From Pseudomonas synxantha (GTDB taxonomy: Bacteria; Pseudomonadota; Gammaproteobacteria; Pseudomonadales; Pseudomonadaceae): 64,000 nt of DNA. Made by a program: the position numbers and the translations under genes. Location: contig NZ_LT629786.1 of assembly GCF_900105675.1 (NCBI RefSeq), positions 5,704,001 through 5,768,000 on the forward strand, read 5' to 3'. Position 1 is the first letter of the stretch. Each line of letters begins with the position of its first letter. The notes under the pieces are model-generated. The model worked only from the letters and a program-made list of their open reading frames with translations. It was not told the DNA's origin and searched no databases. Below are positions 42,367 to 51,150 of this stretch, one piece after another.

Positions 42367-44079
42367 TTATTGGCCGGGCGCGGTCTGGCGCCAGGCTTGG
42401 GAACGACGCAGCGCGCCACGTGAGGCCCACGCCAACAGCAGCGAGACGCCGCCTGAGGTGAACAGGATCAGGGTCGACATGGCCGCGGCGCCGCCCACAT
42501 TGCCAGCGTCGTCCATGTTCAGGACGGCGACGGCGGCGAGGATGGTGTCGGGGCTGTAGAGAAAGATCGCGGCGGACACGGTGGTCATCGCCGACACAAA
42601 CAGGTAGCGCAGGATATCCAGCAGCGCCGGTAGGCAAATCGGTACCGTGACACGCAGATAGTGGCGATACAGCGGTGCCTTGAGGGACAGCGCAGCGGCT
42701 TCGAACTCGGCGTCCAATTGGCGCAGGGCGGTGGTGGCGGTCATCTGCGCAGTAGTGAGGTAGTGCGCAATGGTGCACACCACCAGCAATGCCATGCTGC
42801 CGTAGAACACATGCAGCGGGTTGCCGTTGAGGTTGAAAAAGAACACGTAGCCCAGGCCCAGCACCAAACCAGGCACGGCCATCGGTACGAAGCTGAGCAT
42901 GCGCAGCGCCAGGTTCAGGCCCTTCTGGCCCTTGGTCTTTTCCATCAGGTAGGCGCCAGTGAAGATCAGTACGCTGCCGATCAACGCCGTGCACAGCGCC
43001 ATGGTCAGGCTGTTGCGATAGGCCAGCCAGCCGCCGCCGGCGGTGTCTTCAAACTGGTAGTGATGGAGCGACAGCGACAGGTTGTACGGCCAGAACTTCA
43101 CCAGCGACGAATACACCGCCATCCCGAACACCAGCAGCAACACCGCGCAAATCAGCAACACGATGGCCAGGTAGCAACCGTCGCGCAGCCGCGATGGCGC
43201 GGGCAGAAACACCTGGGCGCGACCGCTCATCGAGTCGCCATGCCGACGGCGCAACCAGGCATCCACGCCGAAGCTGAACAGTGCCGGCAGCAGCAACACC
43301 ATGCCGATCAACGCGCCGCGCCCGAACTGTTGCTGACCGACCACCGCCTTGTAGGCTTCCAGCGCCAACACCTGGTAATCACCGCCCACCACCACCGGCA
43401 CACCGAAGTCGGTGATGGTCAGGGTAAACACCAGGCAGAACGCGGCGAACACCGCCTGGCGCGTGGCCGGCCAGGTGATGCTGCGAAACGCCCGGGCCGG
43501 GCTGGCGCCCATGCTCGACGCGGCATCGAACAAGCGTGCATCCGCCAGGGACAGCGCCGAGAGCAAGATCATCAAGGCATGGGGAAAGGTGTAGATCACT
43601 TCACCGAGCACAATGCCCCAGAAGCCGTAGATATTGTCCGAGAGCAAGCCGCGCAACATGCCCTGGTTGCCGAACAGATAGACCAGGGCAATGCCCGGCA
43701 GCATCGATGGCGCCATCAACGGCAGCAACGACAAGCCACGCCAGACAGATTTGCCGGGAATCAACGTGCGTTGCAGGGCGTAGGCAAACAGATAGGCCAG
43801 CGGTACGACGATGGCTGCCACGCTGAGGGACACTTTCAGGCTATTGCCCAGCAACCAGTGGAAGTTGGCGCTGGTCAGAAGTTCGCCCGCGGCCACCAGA
43901 CCACCGCCCTGCCCGGATTCGCTGCTGAAGCCGCGCCAGAAGATAGCCAATAGTGGCAGCAACACCGCCACCACCAAAAGGCCCAGCCAGAGCCATTTGC
44001 CGCCGACCACGAAGATACGGTCGCCCCACTCGGCGCGGGACACCTGACGCGGTACCGGCAGTGTCATGACAGCGGCCAT
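42367..44079 (-). CDS. Fused ABC permease of the aminophosphonate transporter
   Basis: A 570-residue membrane protein carrying two binding-protein-dependent permease domains in one chain (about 12 helices), with an EAA-like loop in each half (SSMGASPARAFRSITWPATRQA and LDAEFEAAALSLKAPLYRHYLRVTVP). Such fused permeases are typical of the ferric/aminophosphonate (TIGR03262) group. The ATG at 44079 lies one base after the ATPase stop, indicating coupling; the open frame extends further upstream but only into the ATPase gene. Confidence 0.86.
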   Translation of the reverse strand: MAAVMTLPVPRQVSRAEWGDRIFVVGGKWLWLGLLVVAVLLPLLAIFWRGFSSESGQGGGLVAAGELLTSANFHWLLGNSLKVSLSVAAIVVPLAYLFAYALQRTLIPGKSVWRGLSLLPLMAPSMLPGIALVYLFGNQGMLRGLLSDNIYGFWGIVLGEVIYTFPHALMILLSALSLADARLFDAASSMGASPARAFRSITWPATRQAVFAAFCLVFTLTITDFGVPVVVGGDYQVLALEAYKAVVGQQQFGRGALIGMVLLLPALFSFGVDAWLRRRHGDSMSGRAQVFLPAPSRLRDGCYLAIVLLICAVLLLVFGMAVYSSLVKFWPYNLSLSLHHYQFEDTAGGGWLAYRNSLTMALCTALIGSVLIFTGAYLMEKTKGQKGLNLALRMLSFVPMAVPGLVLGLGYVFFFNLNGNPLHVFYGSMALLVVCTIAHYLTTAQMTATTALRQLDAEFEAAALSLKAPLYRHYLRVTVPICLPALLDILRYLFVSAMTTVSAAIFLYSPDTILAAVAVLNMDDAGNVGGAAAMSTLILFTSGGVSLLLAWASRGALRRSQAWRQTAPGQ

Positions 44080-44080
44080 C

Positions 44081-45145
44081 TCAGGCAAACACCTGCAGGC
44101 TGCGCGGCGGCAAGGCCACCCAGATATCCTGGGCGCCCAGGCGCGGCATGGCTTCGGGCGCAAGTTCGGCCAACAATGGATGGCCTGGCAACTGTTCCAG
44201 TTCAAAGCTCATGCGGCAACGGTTGCCGAGGAAAGTGATCTCGCGGACCTTGGCCGGGAACAGGTTTTCCTCATGCACTGGCGGGTTAACGCTGATGGCT
44301 TCCGGCCGGCAAAACAGGCGGCCGGAATTGGCCACGCCCGCATCGTCGGCCAGGCGCATGTTCAGGCCGCCGACTTGGGCATGGCTGGCGCTGTTGCGGC
44401 TGAACGGCAGCCAATTGCCCTGGCCAACAAACTCGGCCACGAACGGCGTGGCCGGACGGTCGTAGATTTCCTGCGGCGTGGCGTACTGCTCGACCTTGCC
44501 GTTGTTCATCACGGCAATGCGGTCGGCCATCAACATGGCTTCATCCTGGTTGTGGGTCACCATCAAGGTGGTGATGCCCAGGCGCCGTTGCAGTTGGCGC
44601 AGCTCAGTGCACAGATGCTCGCGCACACGGGCATCGAGGGCTGACATCGGTTCATCCAGCAGCAATAGCGACGGGGCCGGCGCCAATGCACGGGCCAGGG
44701 CGACGCGCTGTTGTTGGCCGCCGGAGAGTTGACCGGGGTATTTCTTTTCGCTGCCGAGCAGGCCGACCAGCTCGAGCATCTGCCCGACGCGCTTGCGTAC
44801 TTCATCACGGCCGCTGCCGGTGAGGCCATAGCCGATGTTCGCTTCCACGCTGAGATTGGGGAACAGCGCATAGGACTGAAACAGGATGCCGTAGTCCCGC
44901 GCCTGGGGCGGCAGTAGGGAAACGTCACGCTCGCCCAGATAAAGCTCGCCGCTGTCCTGGCGCTCCAGGCCGGCGATGCAGCGCAGCAGGGTGGTTTTGC
45001 CACAGCCGGAGGGGCCGAGCAGGCACACCAGCTCGCCGGCGGCGACGTCCAAAGACACGTTGTCCAGCGCGGTGAAGGCACCAAAGCGTTTCTGGATCCC
45101 GCGCACCTTCATGGGCGCGCCGGGTTGGGTCAGGGCTGTGTTCAT
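44081..45145 (-). CDS. ATP-binding protein of the aminophosphonate transporter
   Basis: A 354-residue ABC ATPase with Walker A GPSGCGKTT, signature LSGGQQQRVALARALA, Walker B LLLLDEPMSALD, switch MVTHNQDEAM and a C-terminal TOBE-like regulatory domain (VREITFLGNRCRMSFELEQL). The ATG at 45145 with GAGGTG upstream is preferred to a GTG nine bases earlier. It is the first gene of the transporter series. The 247 bases to the LysR stop hold a REP doublet and presumably the promoter. Confidence 0.87.
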   Translation of the reverse strand: MNTALTQPGAPMKVRGIQKRFGAFTALDNVSLDVAAGELVCLLGPSGCGKTTLLRCIAGLERQDSGELYLGERDVSLLPPQARDYGILFQSYALFPNLSVEANIGYGLTGSGRDEVRKRVGQMLELVGLLGSEKKYPGQLSGGQQQRVALARALAPAPSLLLLDEPMSALDARVREHLCTELRQLQRRLGITTLMVTHNQDEAMLMADRIAVMNNGKVEQYATPQEIYDRPATPFVAEFVGQGNWLPFSRNSASHAQVGGLNMRLADDAGVANSGRLFCRPEAISVNPPVHEENLFPAKVREITFLGNRCRMSFELEQLPGHPLLAELAPEAMPRLGAQDIWVALPPRSLQVFA

Positions 45146-45284
45146 GCAAGGCACCTCATCAAACGGATGAAGGCCATGCTAGGCAGGCAATGCGTAGCTG
45201 ATGTGGCAGAAAGGCAAAATGGGGTGATAGTGGTATTGGTGGATTTGTGTAGGACTCACAGAGATGAGTTGCCTGGACTACCGC

Positions 45285-45369
45285 TATCGGGAGCAAGCCC
45301 CCTCCCACAGTTGACCGGGTTCCAACATGAGAATGCGGTCAAAATGTGGGAGGGGGCTTGCTCCCGATT
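45285..45369. repeat. REP doublet with a TTGACC...GGTCAA spacer
   Basis: Outward REP units (TATCGGGAGCAAGCCCCCTC and its complement) around a longer spacer containing TTGACCGGGTTCCAACATGA and GGTCAA. The copy at 55611 has almost the same spacer. It lies between the LysR gene and the transporter ATPase gene on the minus strand. Confidence 0.92.
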
Positions 45370-45392
45370 GGCCCTCAAGCCAGCCACAGAAC

Positions 45393-46256
45393 TTAAATTG
45401 GCGACATTTCCTGAGCCAGGCCAAGGAATGCCGCCGGCAGCCGTGCACCTTTACGCTCTTTGAGGCAATACAGATACTCCGGAATCTGCGGCGCATTCTC
45501 GATGGTCAGCACACGCAATTGCGGATCATGGGGCACTTCCTGGCGAGCGATGATGCTGATGCCGATATTGCGCAGCACCGCCTCGCGAATCGACTCGCGG
45601 CTGCCAATCTCCAGCAACGGCCCATACCCTACGCCGCCGCTCTTCAAAAGCTCTTCGGTCAGCCTGCGGGTGGTGGAGCCGGCTTCACGCATCAACAGCG
45701 TGTGCCCGGCCAGCGCGCTCAACGACACATGCTCAAGCTTGGCCAACGGATGATTGCGATGCACCGCCAGCACGAGCGGGTCGGTGCCCAGCACGCGGCG
45801 GATCAGGCGCGGGTCTTCCAGCAATTGCGAAGACGCGGCGACATCGACGCGGTAATCATCCAACGCTTCGAGCACCTGCTGGGAGTTGCCGATTTCCACC
45901 GATACCTCCACTTGCGGCAGGCGCTCGCGAAAGGCTTTGACCAGATCGAGAATGTAATACGGTGCCGTCGCGGCAATACGCAGTGCGCCCTGGACCTGGC
46001 CGTTGTTGCGCAGGAAAAACTCGATATCCGCTTCCTGCTGCAACAGCGTCTTGACCATCGGCAGCAGCCGCGCACCTTCGTCACTGACGGTGAGGCGACG
46101 GCCGCCGCGATAGAACAGCTCAACGCCGTACTGGCTTTCCAGGTTACGAATCTGGGTAGTCACTGTGGGCTGGCTCAGGCCGAGTTTTTTCGCCGCCTGG
46201 GTGATGCTGCCCAGGCGGGCGACCATGAAAAACGCCTTTAACTCAGCACTCAGCAC
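45393..46256 (-). CDS. LysR family transcriptional regulator of the phosphonate cluster
   Basis: A 287-residue LysR-type regulator. The helix-turn-helix is at residues about 18-38 (SITQAAKKLGLSQPTVTTQI), with a substrate-binding effector domain after residue 90. The start is GTG at 46256 with AGAGGG upstream. It is directly upstream of the transporter genes on the same strand and 16 bases downstream of cadA, so it may be read partly from the cadmium promoter. Control of the phosphonate genes is inferred from position and from LysR regulators commonly found in such clusters. Confidence 0.85.
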   Translation of the reverse strand: MLSAELKAFFMVARLGSITQAAKKLGLSQPTVTTQIRNLESQYGVELFYRGGRRLTVSDEGARLLPMVKTLLQQEADIEFFLRNNGQVQGALRIAATAPYYILDLVKAFRERLPQVEVSVEIGNSQQVLEALDDYRVDVAASSQLLEDPRLIRRVLGTDPLVLAVHRNHPLAKLEHVSLSALAGHTLLMREAGSTTRRLTEELLKSGGVGYGPLLEIGSRESIREAVLRNIGISIIARQEVPHDPQLRVLTIENAPQIPEYLYCLKERKGARLPAAFLGLAQEMSPI

Positions 46257-46272
46257 ACCACCCTCTCATCCT

Positions 46273-48573
46273 CTATTTGCGCAACAGGCGCAGGCCGTTG
46301 AATACCACCAGCAGGCTTACGCCCATATCGGCGAAGACCGCCATCCACATGGTCGCCATGCCCATGAATGTCACCGCCAGGAAGATCGCCTTGATCACCA
46401 GCGCCAGGGCGATGTTCTGCTTGAGGATACTCGACGTTTGCCGCGACAACCGAATGAAAGCCGGAATCTTGCGCAAATCGTCGTCCATCAGCGCTACGTC
46501 AGCGGTCTCGATGGCCGTGTCAGTGCCCGCCGCGGCCATGGCAAAGCCGATCTCGGCCCGCGCCAGGGCCGGGGCGTCGTTGATACCGTCGCCGACCATG
46601 CCCACCCGATGGCCTTGACCGTAAAGGGTTTCGATAGCTTGCAGCTTGTCGGTGGGCAGCAAGTCGCCCTGGGCCTGGTCGATGCCGACCTGACTGGCAA
46701 TCGCCTGGGCGGTGTGAGTGTTGTCACCGGTGAGCATCAGGGTCTTGATGCCCAAGTCATGCAGTTGCTGGATAGCTTCGCGACTGCTGTCCTTGACGGT
46801 GTCGGCCACGGCAAACAGCGCCAGCGGGCCGGATTTGTCCAGCAGCAGCACCACGGACTTGCCTTGTTTTTCCAGGGCGAAGAGTTTTTCTTCCAGGGCC
46901 GGGGAGCACAGGCCGAGGTCTTCCACCAGACGGTGGTTACCCAGGTGATAGGTCTGGCCGTTGATATCTCCGCGCACGCCGCGCCCGGCCAGGGCCTCGA
47001 AGTTAGCCACAGCATGAATCGTCAGGTTTTTATCCACCGCCGCATTGGCTATCGCCAGGGACACCGGGTGGTCGGAACGCCCGGCCAAACTGGCGGCCAG
47101 CGCCGGAGCGCTGTCTTCGAGGTTGGGGAACAGCGGCAGGTAATCGGTTTGCACCGGCTTGCCATGGGTAATGGTGCCGGTCTTGTCGAGGGCCAGGTAG
47201 TCGAGTTTGTAGCCCCCTTCCAGGTACACGCCGCCCTTGATCAGGATGCCTTTGCGCGCCGCCGCGGCCAGGCCGCTGACGATGGTTACCGGCGTGGAGA
47301 TCACCAATGCGCAGGGGCATGCCACCACCAGCAGCACCAGGGCGCGGTAGATCCAGTCAAACCACACGCCAGCCATGAACAACGGCGGAATCACCGCCAC
47401 GCCCAGGGCAAACAGGAAAACTGCCGGGGTGTAGACCTTCGAGAAACTATCAACAAACCGCTGGGTCGGCGCCCGTGCGCCTTGGGCCTGCTCTACCGCG
47501 TGGATGATCCGCGCCAGGGTCGAGTTGTTGGCCGCCGCAGTGACTTGGTACTCCAGGGAACCGGCCTGGTTGATGGTGCCGGCGAAGACTTTATCGCCGA
47601 TGGTCTTTTCAATCGGCAGGCTTTCCCCGGTGATCGGTGCCTGATCGATGGTGGATTGACCGGCAGTGACCTCGCCGTCCAGGCCGATACGCTCGCCGGG
47701 CTTTACCCGAACGATCGCACCAAGCTCAATACTTTTAACCTCTTGTTCCATCCATGAGCCGTCGGCCTGTTTTACCGTGGCCTGTTCCGGCGTCATCTGC
47801 ATCAGGCCGCTGATGGCATTGCGCGCCCGGTCCAGGGACTTGGCCTCGATCAACTCGGCCACGGTGAACAGGAACATCACCATCGCCGCTTCCGGCCACT
47901 GGCCAATCAGGATGGCGCCGGTCACCGCGATGCTCATCAGCGCGTTGATGTTCAGGTTGAGGTTTTTCAGGGCAATCCAGCCCTTTTTGTAGGTGGTGAG
48001 GCCGCCGCTGAGGATCGACACCAGCGCCACCAGCGCGATCACCCAGGTCGGGGCTACGCCGGTGAAATGCAGTACTTCGGCGCCCAAGGCACCCACGCCA
48101 GATACCGCCAATGGCCACCAATGTTTCTTGGCGGGCGGTGCGGCGGCGGGGCTGCCTTCTTCGATAGGGTCGGCCTGCATGCCGATGGACTTGATCGCAT
48201 CGATGATCGGCGCTGTGCTCGGCAGGTCATGGGTGACACCGAGGATGCGGTTGATCAGGTTGAATTCCAGCTGCTGCACACCGGCGAGCTTGCCCAGTTT
48301 GTTCTGGATCAGCGTCTGCTCGGTGGGGCAGTCCATGGCTTCGATGCGGAAGGTGCTCAGCCGCGAGCCGGCGGTGGGCGCTTCGCTCAGGGTCACCACG
48401 GCAGGCCCGGCAGCGCCGGAGCAGCATGAGCCCGCGTGGCCGTGGTTATCCACAGGCGTCAGCTTTGCGGGGCCATGATCATGGTTGTGATCGTGACCGT
48501 GGTCGTGCTTATGGTCATGAGCATGGTCGTGATCGTGATCGTGCTTGTGCGGGGTGTGAATGGAGTGGCTCAT
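46273..48573 (-). CDS. cadA: Zinc/cadmium/lead-exporting P1B-type ATPase CadA
   Basis: A 766-residue heavy-metal ATPase. The N-terminus is very histidine-rich (His-Asp repeats, residues 6-33), followed by CC at 50-51 and a metal-binding domain with MDCPTE (80-85). Catalytic parts: TGES (315-318), the transmembrane CPC motif in VVACPCALVIS (419-421), phosphorylated Asp in DKTGT (463-467) and GDGINDAPALA. The CPC and MDCPTE forms point to Zn/Cd/Pb rather than copper. The start at 48573 excludes a longer frame that would run through the operator. It is divergent from cadR. Confidence 0.94.
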   Translation of the reverse strand: MSHSIHTPHKHDHDHDHAHDHKHDHGHDHNHDHGPAKLTPVDNHGHAGSCCSGAAGPAVVTLSEAPTAGSRLSTFRIEAMDCPTEQTLIQNKLGKLAGVQQLEFNLINRILGVTHDLPSTAPIIDAIKSIGMQADPIEEGSPAAAPPAKKHWWPLAVSGVGALGAEVLHFTGVAPTWVIALVALVSILSGGLTTYKKGWIALKNLNLNINALMSIAVTGAILIGQWPEAAMVMFLFTVAELIEAKSLDRARNAISGLMQMTPEQATVKQADGSWMEQEVKSIELGAIVRVKPGERIGLDGEVTAGQSTIDQAPITGESLPIEKTIGDKVFAGTINQAGSLEYQVTAAANNSTLARIIHAVEQAQGARAPTQRFVDSFSKVYTPAVFLFALGVAVIPPLFMAGVWFDWIYRALVLLVVACPCALVISTPVTIVSGLAAAARKGILIKGGVYLEGGYKLDYLALDKTGTITHGKPVQTDYLPLFPNLEDSAPALAASLAGRSDHPVSLAIANAAVDKNLTIHAVANFEALAGRGVRGDINGQTYHLGNHRLVEDLGLCSPALEEKLFALEKQGKSVVLLLDKSGPLALFAVADTVKDSSREAIQQLHDLGIKTLMLTGDNTHTAQAIASQVGIDQAQGDLLPTDKLQAIETLYGQGHRVGMVGDGINDAPALARAEIGFAMAAAGTDTAIETADVALMDDDLRKIPAFIRLSRQTSSILKQNIALALVIKAIFLAVTFMGMATMWMAVFADMGVSLLVVFNGLRLLRK

Positions 48574-48604
48574 CAGGTTGCGTCCGTAAAGGTGCCTGTT
48601 GCCA

Positions 48605-48635
48605 AGTAAAGACCCTGTAGCCACTATAGGGTCAA
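48605..48635 (-). promoter_or_regulatory. CadR operator and cadA promoter with long spacer
   Basis: On the minus strand TTGACC (48630-48635) and TTTACT (48605-48610) are 19 bases apart. The spacer holds a near-perfect dyad GACCCT-G-TAG-CCA-CTA-T-AGGGTC (48611-48633, read on the plus strand) with a single mismatched pair. MerR-type activators act by untwisting promoters with 19-20-base spacers, so this fits CadR control of cadA; cadR itself is divergent and may be autoregulated from the same site. Confidence 0.85.
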
Positions 48636-48658
48636 GCACCCATGTGGAGATTGCTGCG

Positions 48659-49099
48659 ATGAAGATCGGCGAACTGGCCAAACTCACCGACTGCCCGGTG
48701 GAAACCATCCGTTATTACGAGAAGGAAAACCTGCTGCCGCCGCCGGCGCGCACCGAGGGCAACTACCGGGTCTATACCCAGGCACACACCGAGCGGCTGA
48801 CCTTTATCCGCAATTGCCGCAGCCTCGACATGACCCTCGAAGAAATTCGCAGCCTGCTGGGGCTGCGCGACAGTCCCCAGGACCAGTGCGAAAGCGTGAA
48901 TGCGTTGATCGACGAGCATATCCACCACGTGAAAGCGCGGATCGATGGGTTGCTGGCCTTGCAGGAGCAATTGCTGGACCTGCGCCAACGTTGCGGCGGT
49001 GGGGAACAGTGCGGGATTCTGCAGCAGCTGGAAGTCAGCGGAGGGATTGCGGCCAGCGAGGCCGAGCCTTCGCATGTGGGCAGAAGCCACGGCCATTGA
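48659..49099 (+). CDS. cadR: Cadmium-responsive MerR-family regulator CadR
   Basis: A 146-residue MerR-type metal sensor. The DNA-binding domain is MKIGELAKLTDCPVETIRYYEKENLLPPPART. Metal-ligand cysteines are C77 (DQC), C112 and C118 (RCGGGEQC), matching the three-cysteine plan of Pseudomonas CadR with the last loop one residue shorter than I expect. The C-terminus ends in a short histidine tail (HVGRSHGH). The start at 48659 gives the family length. It is divergent from cadA across its operator, and a REPIN follows. Confidence 0.93.
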   Translation: MKIGELAKLTDCPVETIRYYEKENLLPPPARTEGNYRVYTQAHTERLTFIRNCRSLDMTLEEIRSLLGLRDSPQDQCESVNALIDEHIHHVKARIDGLLALQEQLLDLRQRCGGGEQCGILQQLEVSGGIAASEAEPSHVGRSHGH

Positions 49100-49120
49100 A
49101 CCTAAGTGAACACGATTAAA

Positions 49121-49211
49121 ATGTGGGAGGGGGCTTGCTCCCGATAGCAGTGGATCAGTCACAACCTCTGTAACTGATACACCGCCATCGGGAGCAAGCC
49201 CCCTCCCACAG
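49121..49211. repeat. REPIN (inverted REP doublet)
   Basis: Arms TGTGGGAGGGGGCTTGCTCC and complement; the loop contains GATCAGTCACAACCTCTGTA and ACTGATAC, a small hairpin. It lies between the convergent cadR and thyA genes. Confidence 0.94.
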
Positions 49212-49229
49212 TTCTGACCGAGGCAGGCT

Positions 49230-50063
49230 TTAAATAGCCACGTCTGCCTTGATGCTTGGATCCGCGTCATAGCCCACGATCTCGAAGTCTTCGAATTTGT
49301 AGTCGTAGATCGAGGCAGGTTTACGCTTGATCACCAGTTCCGGCAGTTTTTTCGGCGTGCGCGCCAACTGGGTCCGGATCTGTTCCATGTGGTTACTGTA
49401 GGCGTGGGTGTCGCCGGTGGTGACGATGATCTCGTGGGGGATCAGGTCGCACTGCTGGGCCAGCATGTGGGTCAGCAACGCCAGCGCGGCGGTGTTGTAT
49501 GGCAGGCCCAGGAACACGTCGGAGCTGCGGATATACAGCTGCATCGACAGATGACCGTCATGCACGAACGCCTGGTACAGCAGGTGACACGGCGGCAGGG
49601 CTTGCTTGCCGTTGCGCGCGTTTTCCTGGGGGCTCTTGGTTTCGTCCGGCAGGTATTCGACGTTCCAGCCGTGGAACAGGATGCGGCGGCTGTTGGGGTT
49701 GGTCTTGAGCGTGTGCACCATGTAGTCGATCTGGTTGATCGTGCCGCCGTCCTTGGTCGGCCAGGCGGTCCACTGCTCGCCATACACAGGGCCCAGGTCA
49801 CCGTCCTCGGTGGCCCATTCGTCCCAGATACGCACGCCGTTTTCGTTCAGCCATTTGATGTTGGTGTTGCCGCTCAACATCCAGATCAGCTCGTTGGCAA
49901 TGCTTTTGAAGTGAAGCTTCTTGGTGGTCAGCAGCGGGAAGCCGTCAGCCAGGTTATGCCGATACTGACGGGCGAACACGGCCTTGGTGCCGGTGCCGGT
50001 GCGGTCGCCCTTGGTCAGGCCATTGGTCACGACGTCGTGCAGCAGTTCGAGATATTGCTTCAT
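49230..50063 (-). CDS. thyA: Thymidylate synthase ThyA
   Basis: A 277-residue enzyme making dTMP from dUMP and methylene-tetrahydrofolate. It has [35 protein letters not shown] near the N-terminus, the active-site cysteine in [44 protein letters not shown] and the C-terminal AVI-like end (DVAI). The ATG at 50063 gives the family start MKQYLELL. It lies downstream of lgt, with a strong GC-rich hairpin between them. Its by-product dihydrofolate is recycled by FolA. Confidence 0.97.
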   Translation of the reverse strand: MKQYLELLHDVVTNGLTKGDRTGTGTKAVFARQYRHNLADGFPLLTTKKLHFKSIANELIWMLSGNTNIKWLNENGVRIWDEWATEDGDLGPVYGEQWTAWPTKDGGTINQIDYMVHTLKTNPNSRRILFHGWNVEYLPDETKSPQENARNGKQALPPCHLLYQAFVHDGHLSMQLYIRSSDVFLGLPYNTAALALLTHMLAQQCDLIPHEIIVTTGDTHAYSNHMEQIRTQLARTPKKLPELVIKRKPASIYDYKFEDFEIVGYDADPSIKADVAI

Positions 50064-50084
50064 GTGGTTACCCGTATCGTTGAA

Positions 50085-50113
50085 GCCGCGGCCCTTCAAG
50101 CAAGGGCCGCGGC
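50085..50113 (-). other. Perfect GC-rich hairpin between lgt and thyA
   Basis: GCCGCGGCCCTT and AAGGGCCGCGGC form a perfect 12-bp stem with a five-base loop, eight bases after the lgt stop and 21 bases before the thyA start on the minus strand. No T-run follows on either strand, so it is not a classical terminator; an RNA processing or pausing structure, or partial attenuation, is more likely. Confidence 0.7.
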
Positions 50114-50120
50114 ATTCGAA

Positions 50121-50933
50121 TTAAAGCGCGGCGTTCTTCAGCGACTGCGGGCGATTGTACGCCCACCAGAGCATGCCCAGGCCCGCGAGGATCATCGGCA
50201 GGCTGAGGACCTGACCCATGGTCAGCCAGCCCCACGCCAGGTAACCCAACTGCGCATCCGGTACCCGTACGAATTCGACGATAAAGCGGAAGATCCCGTA
50301 GAACAGCGCGAACATGCCCGACACAGCCATGGTCGGGCGTGGCTTGCGCGAGAAAATGTAAAGGATAAGGAACAGTGCCACACCTTCCAACGCGAACTGG
50401 TAGAGCTGCGACGGGTGGCGCGGCAGTTGCGCCGGGTCGCTGAACGGCGGGAATACCATGGCCCACGGCACATCGGTCGGCTTGCCCCACAACTCGGCGT
50501 TGATGAAGTTACCGATGCGCCCGGCGCCCAGGCCGATCGGCACAAACGGTGCGACGAAGTCCATCAGCTGGAAGAACGACTTGCCATTACGGCGACCGAA
50601 CCACCAGGCGGCGATCATCACGCCGATAAACCCGCCATGGAAGGCCATGCCACCTTTCCACACTTCGAAGATCAGCGTCGGATTGGCGATATAGGCCGAC
50701 AAATCGTAGAACAGCACATACCCCAGGCGTCCGCCGACGATCACCCCCATCGACATCCAGAACACCATGTCGGAGAGCTTCTCCTTGGTCCAGGTCGGGT
50801 CGAACCGGTTCAGGCGCCGGGAAGCCAGCAGCCAGGCACCGCCGATGCCGATCAGGTACATCAGCCCGTACCAGTGGATTTTCAGCGGACCGATGGCCAG
50901 GGCCACCGGGTCGATCTGCGGGTAAGGCAGCAT
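50121..50933 (-). CDS. lgt: Prolipoprotein diacylglyceryl transferase Lgt
   Basis: A 270-residue inner-membrane enzyme that transfers diacylglycerol from phosphatidylglycerol to the lipobox cysteine of prolipoproteins. It has seven hydrophobic segments; the invariant histidine lies in [18 protein letters not shown] and the Lgt signature is [27 protein letters not shown] precedes the ATG. The order lgt-thyA is conserved in many proteobacteria. Confidence 0.97.
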   Translation of the reverse strand: MLPYPQIDPVALAIGPLKIHWYGLMYLIGIGGAWLLASRRLNRFDPTWTKEKLSDMVFWMSMGVIVGGRLGYVLFYDLSAYIANPTLIFEVWKGGMAFHGGFIGVMIAAWWFGRRNGKSFFQLMDFVAPFVPIGLGAGRIGNFINAELWGKPTDVPWAMVFPPFSDPAQLPRHPSQLYQFALEGVALFLILYIFSRKPRPTMAVSGMFALFYGIFRFIVEFVRVPDAQLGYLAWGWLTMGQVLSLPMILAGLGMLWWAYNRPQSLKNAAL

Positions 50934-51150
50934 TGCGACTCCTCGTTAAAACATTTAGTCATGACGCACCGGACCATGCCGAGGTGCGATTAAGCCTGCG
51001 TTACAGCGCCGATATCAAATTAAGAAGTTCACATACACACCAAACAGCCCGGCATGTTAACGGATGGAAGGTGCGCGGCCCAACTTCGTTGCGATGGAAC
51101 GCTCGCGGTTCTGTGGGTAGAGTTGAGAAAAACACACAAGGGATCTCCCA

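Noticed and set aside
50934..51150. Small gene or RNA between lgt and the NRDE gene
   Set aside because: Only short frames without ribosome sites and no hairpin with a T-run; treated as a divergent promoter region.
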